Position numbers and translations under genes: made by a program. Under the pieces are notes generated by a model. That model was not told the DNA's origin and did not search any database. It saw only the letters and a list, made by a program, of their open reading frames with translations. From Bifidobacterium simiarum (GTDB lineage: Bacteria > Actinomycetota > Actinomycetes > Actinomycetales > Bifidobacteriaceae), in the NCBI RefSeq assembly GCF_002802905.1, contig NZ_PEBK01000001.1:248001-312000 (forward strand): 64,000 nt of DNA. The letters run 5' to 3'. Positions 35,394-43,946 of this stretch are shown piece after piece (the first letter of the stretch is position 1; the number at the start of each line of letters is the position of its first letter).

Positions 35394-37121
35394 GTGTCGA
35401 AACGCAGGAAACGCAACGGAATCGAGCAGCCGCGATGGAACTGGTCCAAGCGGCTGCTCGTCAGTCTGCCGATCTTCCTGATCCTGATGGGCATCCTCAC
35501 CTCCGTCTCCCACGCCACCACCGTCGAATGGCATAACGATCCGATCGACCAGACGGTCAACACGCTGGCGTCGGACACGGCGGTCACCTACGCGAATCCG
35601 GGCGGCGAACAGCTGCCGAAACGCGGCACGTACAAGGTCGAGACCACCGATACGTGGATCGATCTCAAACGTCCGTCCACCGGCGAGATCCAGCGTGCCC
35701 ACGTCCTGATCCGCTCGCCGAAGGGTCTTTCGTCGAACCACGGTCTTCCCGCCGCCGTATTCATGCACGGCGCCGGATACGGCACTGCTGACAACTCCTT
35801 CGGCGACGTGGCCACGGACCTGAGTTCGGCCGGGTTCGTCACCGCCACGGTCGACAAGCCGGTCTGGTCCACCGGCGACGTCGACCGCGATTATCCGGGA
35901 TCCGCCCACGCCTACGGTCAGGTGGTGGACTACCTGCGGTCGATGTCCGCCGTGGATCCGGAGAAGGTCGGACTGTACGCAACCTCCGAAAGTACATGGA
36001 TCTCACCGTATCTGGTCCGCGAGGACGGGCATATCGCTTTCCAGGTGCTGCTGTCGCCGATGGTGTTCTCGCCCCGTCACGCGCTGGGGTTCTTCGTGGC
36101 CCAGGATTTCGCGATCGTCGGCGCAAACCCCGGATACCAGTCGATCGTCCGGCGCGTGTTCAGCGTCGACGCCGCACGATTCGGCCTGTACAACCTCGAC
36201 TTCGATCCGATGGTCGCCGAAGGCTATGCGATTCCGACCTTCGTCGCCTACGGGTCCAAGGACGTGATGACCGCGCAGGTGGACGGCGTACGGCAGATCG
36301 AAACCATGGCCCACAGCGTGGGCAACTGGGACGTGACCATCCGCAACTATCCGGTGGCGAATCACGTGCTCAGGCTCGGTGACGAGGCGGAGGAGGGCAC
36401 GCCGCTGGCCGACCGGTACGAAAACGACTTCGTCGACTGGGCCGTCGGCAAGGTCCGGGGGCTCGAACCCACCGGCGCCTCCATCGCCGGCGCCTCCATC
36501 GTCCAGTCGATCGGCGTGCCGACGTATCTCACCGCCCACACGAAAATGACCGTCTACGGGGTGATCATCCATGTCGCGGCGGCCGTCATGCTCATCGTCT
36601 CATGGCTGTTCGCCATCACCGCGCTGGTGCGCAAGATCTGGACCATGACGCACGGGGGAGGCCGGGCCATCGGACTGGTACCGGGATTCCAGAGAGTGCT
36701 GATCACGATATCCCTCACCACCCAGGCCATGCTGCTCCTGTTCTTCGCCGGCGTCGGCCAGATCATCTGGCGCATGGTGAAACTGATCTGGGGGGCCGCG
36801 CCCGAAGCGCCCGGCATGATCTACTGGAGCTGGTACGCCCTGCAGGTGTTCTGCGCCGTCGTGGTGTGGGCGTGGTCGCGGGTGTTCGGCCAGATCCTCG
36901 AAGCGGCCTCGCTCAGGGGACTGCTGCGGACCCCGGAGGAATGGCGGGCCGACATCCAGGCGCGCAGACTCACCGGCCGACCGGTGATCCGCATCCGCGG
37001 CGTGGACACCGGACCGGTGCTCGCCTCCACCCGATTCGGCGTCGCGTTCTTCGTGATCACCACGCTGGCCATGTTCTGCCTGCTGCTGGTGTTCGCATTC
37101 TGGGGACTGTTCATCTACTAG
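35394..37121 (+). CDS. Membrane-anchored alpha/beta-hydrolase-like protein
   Basis: A 575-residue protein with three parts. One N-terminal transmembrane segment (residues ~21-38) leads to an extracytoplasmic alpha/beta hydrolase domain (~85-350), followed by a C-terminal membrane region with about four helices. The hydrolase has the oxyanion segment VFMHGAGYG, a possible nucleophile S198 in YATSEST, D290 in GSKDVMT and H324 in VANHVLRL. The elbow lacks the usual GxSxG glycines. GTG 35394 follows the -10-like TAGAAT (35381-35386) by seven bases without a ribosome-binding site, pointing to a leaderless mRNA. The substrate is unknown. Confidence 0.7.
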   Translation: MSKRRKRNGIEQPRWNWSKRLLVSLPIFLILMGILTSVSHATTVEWHNDPIDQTVNTLASDTAVTYANPGGEQLPKRGTYKVETTDTWIDLKRPSTGEIQRAHVLIRSPKGLSSNHGLPAAVFMHGAGYGTADNSFGDVATDLSSAGFVTATVDKPVWSTGDVDRDYPGSAHAYGQVVDYLRSMSAVDPEKVGLYATSESTWISPYLVREDGHIAFQVLLSPMVFSPRHALGFFVAQDFAIVGANPGYQSIVRRVFSVDAARFGLYNLDFDPMVAEGYAIPTFVAYGSKDVMTAQVDGVRQIETMAHSVGNWDVTIRNYPVANHVLRLGDEAEEGTPLADRYENDFVDWAVGKVRGLEPTGASIAGASIVQSIGVPTYLTAHTKMTVYGVIIHVAAAVMLIVSWLFAITALVRKIWTMTHGGGRAIGLVPGFQRVLITISLTTQAMLLLFFAGVGQIIWRMVKLIWGAAPEAPGMIYWSWYALQVFCAVVVWAWSRVFGQILEAASLRGLLRTPEEWRADIQARRLTGRPVIRIRGVDTGPVLASTRFGVAFFVITTLAMFCLLLVFAFWGLFIY

Positions 37122-37152
37122 CATCTACGAGACGGACGAAGGAGGCAAGACC

Positions 37153-38040
37153 ATGCCGCTGTACCGTGACGAGGGGCTGGTGCTGCGTACGACGAAGCTC
37201 GGCGAGGCCGACGGGATCGTCACGATCCTCACGCGCGACCACGGCAAGGTCCGTGCGGTCGCCAAGGGCGTGCGACGGATGAAGACCCGGTTCGGCGGCC
37301 GACTGGAACCGTTCATGCGCGTCGACCTGCTGATCGCCACGGGCCGCAGCCTCGACGTGATCTCGCAGGCCTCCACCGTCAGCGCCTACGCCGACCCCCT
37401 CATCGCCGACTACGACCGGTATCTCGCCGCCAACGTGATCGGGGAGACCGCCGACAAGCTGTTCTCGACGCTGGACGAACCATCCCCGGAACAATACCGG
37501 CTGGCGGTCGGGGCGATCTCCGCGCTGGCCCGCCACCTGCACGGCGTGCAGGACGTGACCGACTCCTACATGCTGCGATCGCTGGCCCTGGCGGGATGGC
37601 GGCCGCGGCTGGACTCCTGCGTGGTCTGCGGCCTGCCGGTGCAGGATCCGGTGTCTGGTCCGGTACTCGGTGACGGGGAGCCAGAGACGGCCTGGTTCCT
37701 GTCGATCCCCGCGGGCGGCGTGATGTGCGCCGCCGACCGCACCCCCGAGGCGCGAAGGATCAGCCTGCGGCGCATCGAACGGCTGCGCGCGCTATTGGAA
37801 GGCGACTGGAGGGCGCTGGAGCGCTCCTCGGAGAAGCCGGGCCAAACCGGGGCCGGATCCGACGGGGGCAGGCAGGCCGGGGCTAACAGTGCCGTGGCGG
37901 TGCCTGCGGCTCCCGGCGCCACGGTCCCCGATGCCGCAGCTTCTGGTGCCGCCGTGCCGGGAATCGTCGACAGAACGGTCGAGGAATGGGCGGAATACTA
38001 TCTGGAACGGCCGATTCGTTCCGCGCGCCTGTTAGATTAG
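37153..38040 (+). CDS. recO: DNA repair protein RecO
   Basis: Recombination mediator that loads RecA at gaps together with RecR. It has 295 residues, longer than the usual 240-250 because of a Gly/Ala/Pro-rich insertion at about residues 225-270. The OB-fold N-terminus reads YRDEGLVLRTTKLGEADGI. The zinc cysteines are visible as CVVCGLP and later CAA. GAAGGAGGCAAGACC precedes the ATG. uppS follows after four bases. Confidence 0.92.
   Translation: MPLYRDEGLVLRTTKLGEADGIVTILTRDHGKVRAVAKGVRRMKTRFGGRLEPFMRVDLLIATGRSLDVISQASTVSAYADPLIADYDRYLAANVIGETADKLFSTLDEPSPEQYRLAVGAISALARHLHGVQDVTDSYMLRSLALAGWRPRLDSCVVCGLPVQDPVSGPVLGDGEPETAWFLSIPAGGVMCAADRTPEARRISLRRIERLRALLEGDWRALERSSEKPGQTGAGSDGGRQAGANSAVAVPAAPGATVPDAAASGAAVPGIVDRTVEEWAEYYLERPIRSARLLD
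38032..38037 (+). promoter_or_regulatory. Possible -10 box for leaderless uppS
   Basis: TTAGAT, overlapping the last recO codons, lies seven bases before the uppS ATG, the spacing expected for a transcript starting at the start codon. No ribosome-binding site is present before that ATG. Confidence 0.35.
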
Positions 38041-38044
38041 CGAT

Positions 38045-38836
38045 ATGGCTTTTGAACATGTGGACTACAAATCGCTGGACATCCCGGCCGCACCCTTCTC
38101 GGACCCCTCCCGCATCCCCGACTTTCCGAAGAACAAGGTGCCCCGCCACGTCGGCGTGATCATGGACGGCAACGGACGCTGGGCACAGCAGCGGGGACTG
38201 ATCCGCACCGACGGTCATCAGGCCGCGGAGCCCGTGGTGTTCGACACCATCGCCGGCGCCATCGAGGCCGGCGTGCGGTATCTGAGCCTGTACACGTTCT
38301 CCACCGAGAACTGGAAGCGCTCGCCGCAGGAGGTGCGGTTCCTGATGGGCTTCAGCCGCGAGATCATCCACCGCCGCGTGGCGCAGATGGACGACTGGGG
38401 CGTGCGCGTGCGATGGTCGGGCCGCCGTCCGAAGCTGTGGAAGTCGGTGATCGACGAGCTCGAAGTGGCGATGGAGCGCACGAAGCACAACAAGACCATC
38501 GACGTGGTGTTCTGCATCAACTACGGCGGCCGGGCCGAGATCGCCGACGCCTGCGCGGCCATTGCGCAGGAGGTGCGTGACGGGCGGATCAGCGGTGACC
38601 GCGTGACCGAGAAGATGATCGCCCAGCATCTGTACAATCCGGACATCCCCGACTGTGATCTGGTGATCCGCACGTCGGGCGAGCAGCGGATGAGCAACTT
38701 CCTGCCGTGGGAGGCCGCCTACGCCGAACTCGATTTCGTGCCGGAACTGTTCCCCGACTGCGGCCGCGAGGTCCTGTGGCGTTCCATCGACCACTACATC
38801 CACCGCGATCGTCGTTTCGGGGGAGTGAAGCGCTGA
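38045..38836 (+). CDS. uppS: Isoprenyl transferase (undecaprenyl diphosphate synthase type)
   Basis: Adds isopentenyl units in cis to make the polyprenyl carrier for cell-wall synthesis. The 263 residues have the catalytic motif VIMDGNGRWAQQRGL, then YLSLYTFSTENWKR, the SGRRPKLW patch and the C-terminal LVIRTSGEQRMSNFLPWEAAYAE divided as RTSGEQR and SNFLPW. It lies 4 bases after recO, perhaps with its own promoter. It uses the product of the MEP pathway begun by dxr and ispG nearby. Confidence 0.94.
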   Translation: MAFEHVDYKSLDIPAAPFSDPSRIPDFPKNKVPRHVGVIMDGNGRWAQQRGLIRTDGHQAAEPVVFDTIAGAIEAGVRYLSLYTFSTENWKRSPQEVRFLMGFSREIIHRRVAQMDDWGVRVRWSGRRPKLWKSVIDELEVAMERTKHNKTIDVVFCINYGGRAEIADACAAIAQEVRDGRISGDRVTEKMIAQHLYNPDIPDCDLVIRTSGEQRMSNFLPWEAAYAELDFVPELFPDCGREVLWRSIDHYIHRDRRFGGVKR

Positions 38837-38851
38837 GCCTTGCCCATAAAC

Positions 38852-38918
38852 CGCATTGACACTGTCGAAATCGTCGATTTCACTCCGGTATTCCGACGGT
38901 TTCAACAGTGTCAATGCG
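38852..38918. terminator. Bidirectional terminator, 25-bp inverted repeat
   Basis: Arms 38852-38876 and 38894-38918 are complementary over 25 bases with two mismatches (outer part CGCATTGACACTGT). The 17-base loop separates them. It stands between the convergent uppS and cscA. Confidence 0.85.
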
Positions 38919-38926
38919 AAATTTCG

Positions 38927-40495
38927 CTACTCGAGTCCGATGGAGCGCAGCGTGTGCGTGGTCAGCGCCGCGACCGCGAGATCGCCCGACTCGGCGGCGA
39001 GCCTTACGGCGCGCGGGCCCTCGGCGGCGTAGCTGTAGGAGCTCATCGCCTGATGACCGTCGTTCACGTAGACCTCCACGGATCCGCGGTCCACGAACAC
39101 GCGCAGCCTCAGCTCGTCGGCGGCGAGCTCGGCCGGGTCGAGCGGGGCCACACGGTAGCCTCGGTCGCCGTACCTGTTGGCCTGACGGTCCACCACCACG
39201 CCGCCGATCTGGTCGTCGTAGGCCACATAGGTGTAGGAGCCGTCCTCGGTGGCGTGGACCCTGATCCCGGCGCGCTCGGCCGTGGTGTGCTTCAGATCGA
39301 TGGTCATCTCGATCTCAAGCGCCTCGGCATCGTCCGCCACCGTGAACTCACTACCGGAGGCCACGGTGAGGGCGTCGAAGTCCCGGGTGTCCTCGCGCAG
39401 ACCCTTGATCTCGGCGGCCGGCACCGTATGCACGTCGCCGTCCTCGCCGAGGAACACCTCGCGCGGCAGCGTCAGATGGCCGCACCAGCCGTCCTCCTGC
39501 ATGGGAACCGGATCGACGAACGGGCTGAGCCAGCCGTACATGATCTGACGGCCGTCGACGTTGTCCGCGGTGTCGCCGGGCGTGGTGTTGAACGACTGCG
39601 GCGCGTAGAAGTTATGGCCGCAGTCCCACGGGCGGAACTCGGTCTCGGGCCTGAACTCGCCGCCCGGCTCCCATGTACCGATCATGTAACCGGCGTTGTT
39701 GACGTTGCGGTTCATGAAGCCGCTCGGCTTCGAACCCATGGCGGAGAAGCCGATGACCCACTTCTCGTTGCCGTCCTTGTCCCTGACGGGGAAGAAGTCG
39801 GGGCATTCGAGCATGAACACGTCCGGGTCGGGGTGCTCGAACAGCACGGTCCTGAACGTCCATTCGACCATGTCGTCGGAGGTGTACAGCCACATCTGGC
39901 CGCGCTGCTCGGCGGAGGAGACGCCGAAGGTCATGTACCACACGCCGTTCGTCTTCCACACCTTCGGGTCGCGGAAGTGCCAGTGCACCTTCTCGCGCGG
40001 GCAGTCGACGACCATGCCCTTCTTCTCGAAGACGTTCAGCGTGTCGTCGGTCGGTTCGGCGAGCATCTGCACCTGCCATTCGCCGCCGGAGCCGTCGACG
40101 CCGTTGGCCCAGCGGTGGCCGGTGTAGTAGAACCTCGGCTTGCCGTCGTCGCCGATCACGGCGGAGCCGGAGAACACGCCGTTCTTCTCCTCCTCGAGGC
40201 TGGGGGCGAAGGCGATGGGCTCGCGTCGCCAGGTGATCATGTCGTCGCTGGAGACGTGGCCCCAGTGCATCGGGCCCCACTGGGTGCCGTAGGGGTGCAG
40301 CTGGTAGTAGACGTGCCAGCGGCCCTTGTAATAGCAGAGCCCGTTCGGGTCGTTGATCCAGCCGCCGTCGGAGGCGATGTGGAACTTCGGGTACCAGCGG
40401 TCGTTGCGTCCGGCGGCCAGCTTGGCCACGCCCTCCTCGGCGGCACGCAGGGCCGAGGTATGGTCGATGAATTCCCTGTTGATGTCACTCGTCAT
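38927..40495 (-). CDS. cscA: Beta-fructofuranosidase / sucrose hydrolase (GH32)
   Basis: Cytosolic GH32 enzyme, 522 residues without a signal peptide, splitting sucrose or short fructo-oligosaccharides. The catalytic motifs are WINDPNG (nucleophile D49), WHFRDPKVW and the acid/base glutamate in MLECPDFFPV. The C-terminal beta-sandwich typical of GH32 follows. AGAAAGGCATTCA precedes the ATG at 40495, with TATAAT upstream. A LacI-family gene lies next to it on the same strand, but no sucrose transporter is found within the visible neighbourhood. Confidence 0.93.
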   Translation of the reverse strand: MTSDINREFIDHTSALRAAEEGVAKLAAGRNDRWYPKFHIASDGGWINDPNGLCYYKGRWHVYYQLHPYGTQWGPMHWGHVSSDDMITWRREPIAFAPSLEEEKNGVFSGSAVIGDDGKPRFYYTGHRWANGVDGSGGEWQVQMLAEPTDDTLNVFEKKGMVVDCPREKVHWHFRDPKVWKTNGVWYMTFGVSSAEQRGQMWLYTSDDMVEWTFRTVLFEHPDPDVFMLECPDFFPVRDKDGNEKWVIGFSAMGSKPSGFMNRNVNNAGYMIGTWEPGGEFRPETEFRPWDCGHNFYAPQSFNTTPGDTADNVDGRQIMYGWLSPFVDPVPMQEDGWCGHLTLPREVFLGEDGDVHTVPAAEIKGLREDTRDFDALTVASGSEFTVADDAEALEIEMTIDLKHTTAERAGIRVHATEDGSYTYVAYDDQIGGVVVDRQANRYGDRGYRVAPLDPAELAADELRLRVFVDRGSVEVYVNDGHQAMSSYSYAAEGPRAVRLAAESGDLAVAALTTHTLRSIGLE

Positions 40496-40520
40496 TGAAT
40501 GCCTTTCTCTACGTCAAACG

Positions 40521-40526
40521 ATTATA
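40521..40526 (-). promoter_or_regulatory. -10 box of the cscA promoter
   Basis: TATAAT on the minus strand, 26 bases before the cscA start. It is followed by CGTTTGACGT, which resembles half of a LacI-family operator, so repressor binding there could block transcription. No clear -35 box is seen. Confidence 0.5.
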
Positions 40527-40568
40527 GAGGACGACACTCTGACGGCATCTGTCGCGTGTTCGCGTGTC

Positions 40569-40614
40569 GGCAGGGCCGTTTGGCATGGCCTTTCTACAGG
40601 GCCGTTCGGCAGGG
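40569..40614. repeat. 20-bp direct repeat between lacI and cscA
   Basis: CAGGGCCGTTTGGCATGGCC (40569-40588) recurs at 40595-40614 with two differences. Each copy can also fold on GGCC. It lies just after the regulator stop and may help end its transcript. Confidence 0.6.
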
Positions 40615-40616
40615 CC

Positions 40617-41708
40617 TCAGCGTGCGGGATCGGCGACCGAATGACGTTCGAGCAGGGTGCAGTGGATCATCGCATTCGTCTCGCTCAGATCGGGCAGGGG
40701 CGAACGGGTGCCGGGCAGTGCCGCGTCGTCCGGCGTCCGATGCTCGATGATCGACACCAGCTTGAGTGTGCCCCAATAACCCATCTCATAGTGGGGCAGA
40801 TCTACGGTGGTCAGTTCCGGGGCCAGGGTGTCGGACACCAGACGGTGGTTGTCCACGCCGACGACGCTCACGTCGCGGCCGATCGTCAGTCCTCGCTGCG
40901 CGGCGCACAGATAGACGTACCAGGCGCGCGCGTCGTTGAAGCAGACGAATCCGTCGGGTCGTTTGCGGTCGAACAGATCGCTGACGGCGTCGAGGGCCGG
41001 ACGATTGAAGGACACCCGGATCATGAGATCGGGGTCGGTTTCGCGGCCCGCCTCATGCAGGGCGTCCAGATACCCCTGTTCGCGCAGCACGTCGGCGGGA
41101 TACCGGTCGGCGATCACCTGACCGCTGACCTTCGGCAGATCCTCCCCTCCGGCGCCGATGTAGGCGATCGATCGGCATCCCGCCTCGATCAGCCGACGGG
41201 TGGCGTCATAGCCGATGCGATGCTCGTCGGGTACGATCGAGGCGAGACGTCCCCGCTTGTCCGTGCCGTCGAGCAGTACGGTGGGCAGCGGCTCCAGACT
41301 GTCAGGCGGGTCGACGGCACGGTCGAACATGCAGGCGTAGAGGAATCCGTCCACGTCATACTGCTTCAGCGTGCTGATCTCATGCCGCTCGAGTTCGACG
41401 TCCCCGTTCGTGTTGACGGTGAGCAGCATGTATCCCATCGACCGGGCCGCGTCCTGCGCGCCGAGAATCAGCCGCCCCGCATAGGGGGTGGTGGCGATCT
41501 CGTCGCTGATGAACCCCAGTATCTTCGTCTTGCTGGTCCTTAGACTTCTGGCCAGCGGATTGGGCCTGTAGCCCAGATCTTCTGCCGTTTTGCGCACTTT
41601 CGATGCGATGCCGGGCTTCACGCGTCCGGCATCGCGACCGTTGAGTACCAAAGAGACCGTCGATACCGATACCCCCGTGCGCTCGGCAATCTCCTTCATG
41701 GTTGTCAT
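40617..41708 (-). CDS. LacI-family transcriptional regulator
   Basis: A 363-residue repressor-type protein. The N-terminal helix-turn-helix is MKEIAERTGVSVSTVSLVLNG, followed by the hinge YRPNPLARSLRTSKT and a periplasmic-binding-protein-like sugar domain. Its position next to cscA suggests control of sucrose use. ATG 41708 may be leaderless, as TAAGAT lies about eight bases upstream; ATG 41699 is the alternative. It starts 11 bases after the ThiE-fusion stop, so it may partly be read with the thiamine genes. Confidence 0.88.
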   Translation of the reverse strand: MTTMKEIAERTGVSVSTVSLVLNGRDAGRVKPGIASKVRKTAEDLGYRPNPLARSLRTSKTKILGFISDEIATTPYAGRLILGAQDAARSMGYMLLTVNTNGDVELERHEISTLKQYDVDGFLYACMFDRAVDPPDSLEPLPTVLLDGTDKRGRLASIVPDEHRIGYDATRRLIEAGCRSIAYIGAGGEDLPKVSGQVIADRYPADVLREQGYLDALHEAGRETDPDLMIRVSFNRPALDAVSDLFDRKRPDGFVCFNDARAWYVYLCAAQRGLTIGRDVSVVGVDNHRLVSDTLAPELTTVDLPHYEMGYWGTLKLVSIIEHRTPDDAALPGTRSPLPDLSETNAMIHCTLLERHSVADPAR

Positions 41709-41719
41709 GGTTAACTATC

Positions 41720-42850
41720 TTAACGGTTATGAGAGCGCTCACGTCCGTTTTCGCGAATGATTTCATCGACCAGCTCGACCTTGCGGTGCATCTGGTCGCG
41801 GTATCCCGGACGCATGTCCATCTGCAGACTCACCTGCGTACGGTAGCCATGATCACGCAGCACGAACGCGGCCCTCTTCACCAGCGCGATGATGTCATCG
41901 TAATCGCCCTCCAGCTCCGTGGACATGGCATGGGTCTCGTTGCGGATGCCCGATTCGCGGATCACGCGCACGACCTCGGCCACGTATTCGCTGAGCTCCT
42001 CGCCGACGCCGGTGGGCCAGATCGTGAGCTGGGCGAGGGTGTTGACGTACCGCTCGTCCTCTGGTCCCACGTTGGTCGCCCCGACCTCGGCCTTCGCGTG
42101 ACGGGTGCCGTGGCCGCCGTCGGGCAGCGAGCGCATGGTAGTCCGCCACCGTTCGGTCATGGCCGCCGCCGCGGCTTCGGGATCGTCGGCGCCCGCGATG
42201 GCGGAGACCGCGAACCAGCCGTCCGCTCCGGCACGGGCCAGAGGCTCCACGTCGGCGAGCTTCACGCCGCCGCCCGCCACCACGGGGTATTCGCTGATCG
42301 CGCACAGACGGGCGATCGCCTCGATGGACGAGGCGTCGTCGCCGGCGTTCTCGATGAGCTGGGCCTCGGGCTTCGTGGCGGTGGGATGCACGGCTCCGGC
42401 GCCGATGTAGTCGATGATCCCTGCGGGCATCCGTTCGATGACGTCGAACAGCTCGGTGGTGTTGGCGCTCAGGCCCACGATCGCGTCGGGGCCGAGGAGT
42501 TTGCGGCACACGTCGGCGGGAACGTCGGTCTGGCCCACATGCACGCCGTCCACCTTGATGCCCCGCTCCCTGGCGGCGAGCACGGCGTCGAGACGGTCGT
42601 CGATGAGCAGCGGCACGGTGTCGCTTTTGCCCTCCTCGGCGATCACGTCGGCGATCCGGCCGGCCATGTCGATGATCTCGCCGGAGTCGGAGTGCTTGGC
42701 CCGCAGTTGCACGAAGGTCACGCCGCCGCGCAGGGCGTCGCGCACCACGTCCTGAACGGGCCGGCCGTGGGTGTCGTCGGGGCCGAGCACCAGATAGGCC
42801 GAGATATCGAAGGTCTCGCGCATGGAGGGGTAGGGGAATCGGAAGGTCAT
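41720..42850 (-). CDS. thiE: ThiE thiamine-phosphate synthase fused to a thiamine-binding (MTH1187/YkoF-type) domain
   Basis: 376 residues in two domains. Residues 1-240 are thiamine-phosphate synthase, joining HMP-PP and thiazole phosphate: FVQLRAKHSD, LLIDDRLDAVLAA, VHVGQTDVP, YIGAGAVHPTATKP and VVAGGGVKLADV follow the ThiE pattern. A linker leads to residues ~272-370, which match the MTH1187/DUF77 thiamine-binding family: AQLTIWPTGVGEELSEYV, VIRESGIRNETHAMSTELEGD (its core ETHAMSTELEGD) and VSLQMDMRPG. AAAGGAG stands before the ATG. thiM lies upstream on the same strand with a 116-base gap. The fused domain may sense or channel thiamine. Confidence 0.88.
   Translation of the reverse strand: MTFRFPYPSMRETFDISAYLVLGPDDTHGRPVQDVVRDALRGGVTFVQLRAKHSDSGEIIDMAGRIADVIAEEGKSDTVPLLIDDRLDAVLAARERGIKVDGVHVGQTDVPADVCRKLLGPDAIVGLSANTTELFDVIERMPAGIIDYIGAGAVHPTATKPEAQLIENAGDDASSIEAIARLCAISEYPVVAGGGVKLADVEPLARAGADGWFAVSAIAGADDPEAAAAAMTERWRTTMRSLPDGGHGTRHAKAEVGATNVGPEDERYVNTLAQLTIWPTGVGEELSEYVAEVVRVIRESGIRNETHAMSTELEGDYDDIIALVKRAAFVLRDHGYRTQVSLQMDMRPGYRDQMHRKVELVDEIIRENGRERSHNR
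41730..41741. promoter_or_regulatory. LacI-type operator candidate before the regulator
   Basis: TGAGAGCGCTCA resembles the TGnnAGCGCTnnCA operator class, with the AGCGCT centre intact. It lies 22-33 bases before the lacI start, within the last codons of the ThiE fusion gene. It could serve autoregulation, but its coding role also explains the sequence. Confidence 0.4.
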
Positions 42851-42966
42851 GATGCTCCTTTCGGCGGCAACGGGGTCGGGTCGGGTTGATCGGCGGTGGG
42901 CCGGGCAGGTCGGTGGCGATCCGGACGGTTCGGTGGCGATCGACCCGGCTCGGATGGGGAAATGAG

Positions 42967-43941
42967 TCAGATGAAGATCGTGGACTGCGCGATCTCGTCG
43001 GCGGAGGTGTTCCACAGCGCGTCGATGAACGCGGTCTGGAACGACGCCGGGCCGTTGGCCACGCGTTCGGCCGTGTCCGCCGCCCGGTTGTAGTGCAGGG
43101 CCGCGGCCAGTGCGGCGACCAGAGGTTCGGCCACGCAGGCGTAGGTGGCGCTCACCCCGCCGAGCGAGCATCCCGCTCCGGTGATCTTGGTGAGCCACAC
43201 GCTGCCGCCCGGCAGGTAGAAGTCTCGGCTGCCGTCGGTGACCAGATCCACCGCGCCGGAGACCGACACCACGCCGCCGGTGAACCGGGCGATGGCGTGG
43301 GCGGCGGGTACGGCGGCCTCCACCTCGTCCGACGATTCGACCCCGGCGTGGGCCCGGCCGGCACCGGGCACGTCCAGTCCCCAGATCCCGGCGAGGGCGA
43401 TGGCCTCGGACGCATTGCACCGGACGATGGCGGGCGGGCAGTCGACGAACGAGCGCAGGATCGCCGTGCGCAGCTCGCCGGCGCCGGCGCCCACGGGATC
43501 GAGCACCCACGGCAGCCCGGCCGCGACGGTGTCCCGGGCCGCGGCGGGATACTGGTCGCGGAACTCCTCAAGCAGCGTGCCCATATTGATGTAGGTGGCC
43601 TTCGAGGCCCCCTGGTTGAGGGCGTGGGCCTCCTCGGCGCTGTAGTGCATGGCCGCGGCGCCGCCCACCGCCAGCTGGGCGTTGGCCACCAGATTGATGG
43701 TGACGAAGTTGGTCAGCGACTGGGCCAGCGGCTTGCTGGCCCGTACGGCGGTCACTGCCGCGGCGATGTCGCCGCGCAGGGGGTTGTTGATCGGCAGGTT
43801 GCGGTTCGTCTTCGGATCGTTCGTGTTCGGATCATGCGCGCCGTGGTCCGTTTCTCCGTGGTCCGTTCCACGGCCACGCATGGCGTTCGACTCGTCCGGA
43901 TTGTGCGCGGCGGCGGAATCATGCGATGCGCCCGTGCTCAT
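42967..43941 (-). CDS. thiM: Hydroxyethylthiazole kinase
   Basis: Phosphorylates hydroxyethylthiazole for thiamine salvage. The 324 residues include [23 protein letters not shown], shown by its parts NFVTIN and LAVGGAAAM, then [10 protein letters not shown] and the catalytic [10 protein letters not shown]. The kinase core begins near residue 60. The ~55-residue N-terminal extension is rich in Asp, His, Asn and Gly and is not part of the family. GGGAGGCATCGC precedes ATG 43941; a start inside the extension is possible. The TPP-riboswitch-like leader (43947-44069) covers the ribosome-binding site. It pairs with the downstream ThiE fusion. Confidence 0.92.
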   Translation of the reverse strand: MSTGASHDSAAAHNPDESNAMRGRGTDHGETDHGAHDPNTNDPKTNRNLPINNPLRGDIAAAVTAVRASKPLAQSLTNFVTINLVANAQLAVGGAAAMHYSAEEAHALNQGASKATYINMGTLLEEFRDQYPAAARDTVAAGLPWVLDPVGAGAGELRTAILRSFVDCPPAIVRCNASEAIALAGIWGLDVPGAGRAHAGVESSDEVEAAVPAAHAIARFTGGVVSVSGAVDLVTDGSRDFYLPGGSVWLTKITGAGCSLGGVSATYACVAEPLVAALAAALHYNRAADTAERVANGPASFQTAFIDALWNTSADEIAQSTIFI

Positions 43942-43946
43942 GCGAT

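Noticed and set aside
38840-40498. Plus-strand open frame opposite cscA
   Set aside because: Antisense to an intact GH32 enzyme, begins in a terminator hairpin and has no family signature.
41730-41741. Treating AGCGCT palindrome as a proven operator
   Set aside because: It also encodes Glu-Arg-Ser-His at the end of the ThiE fusion, so its symmetry may be fortuitous; kept only as a low-confidence site.
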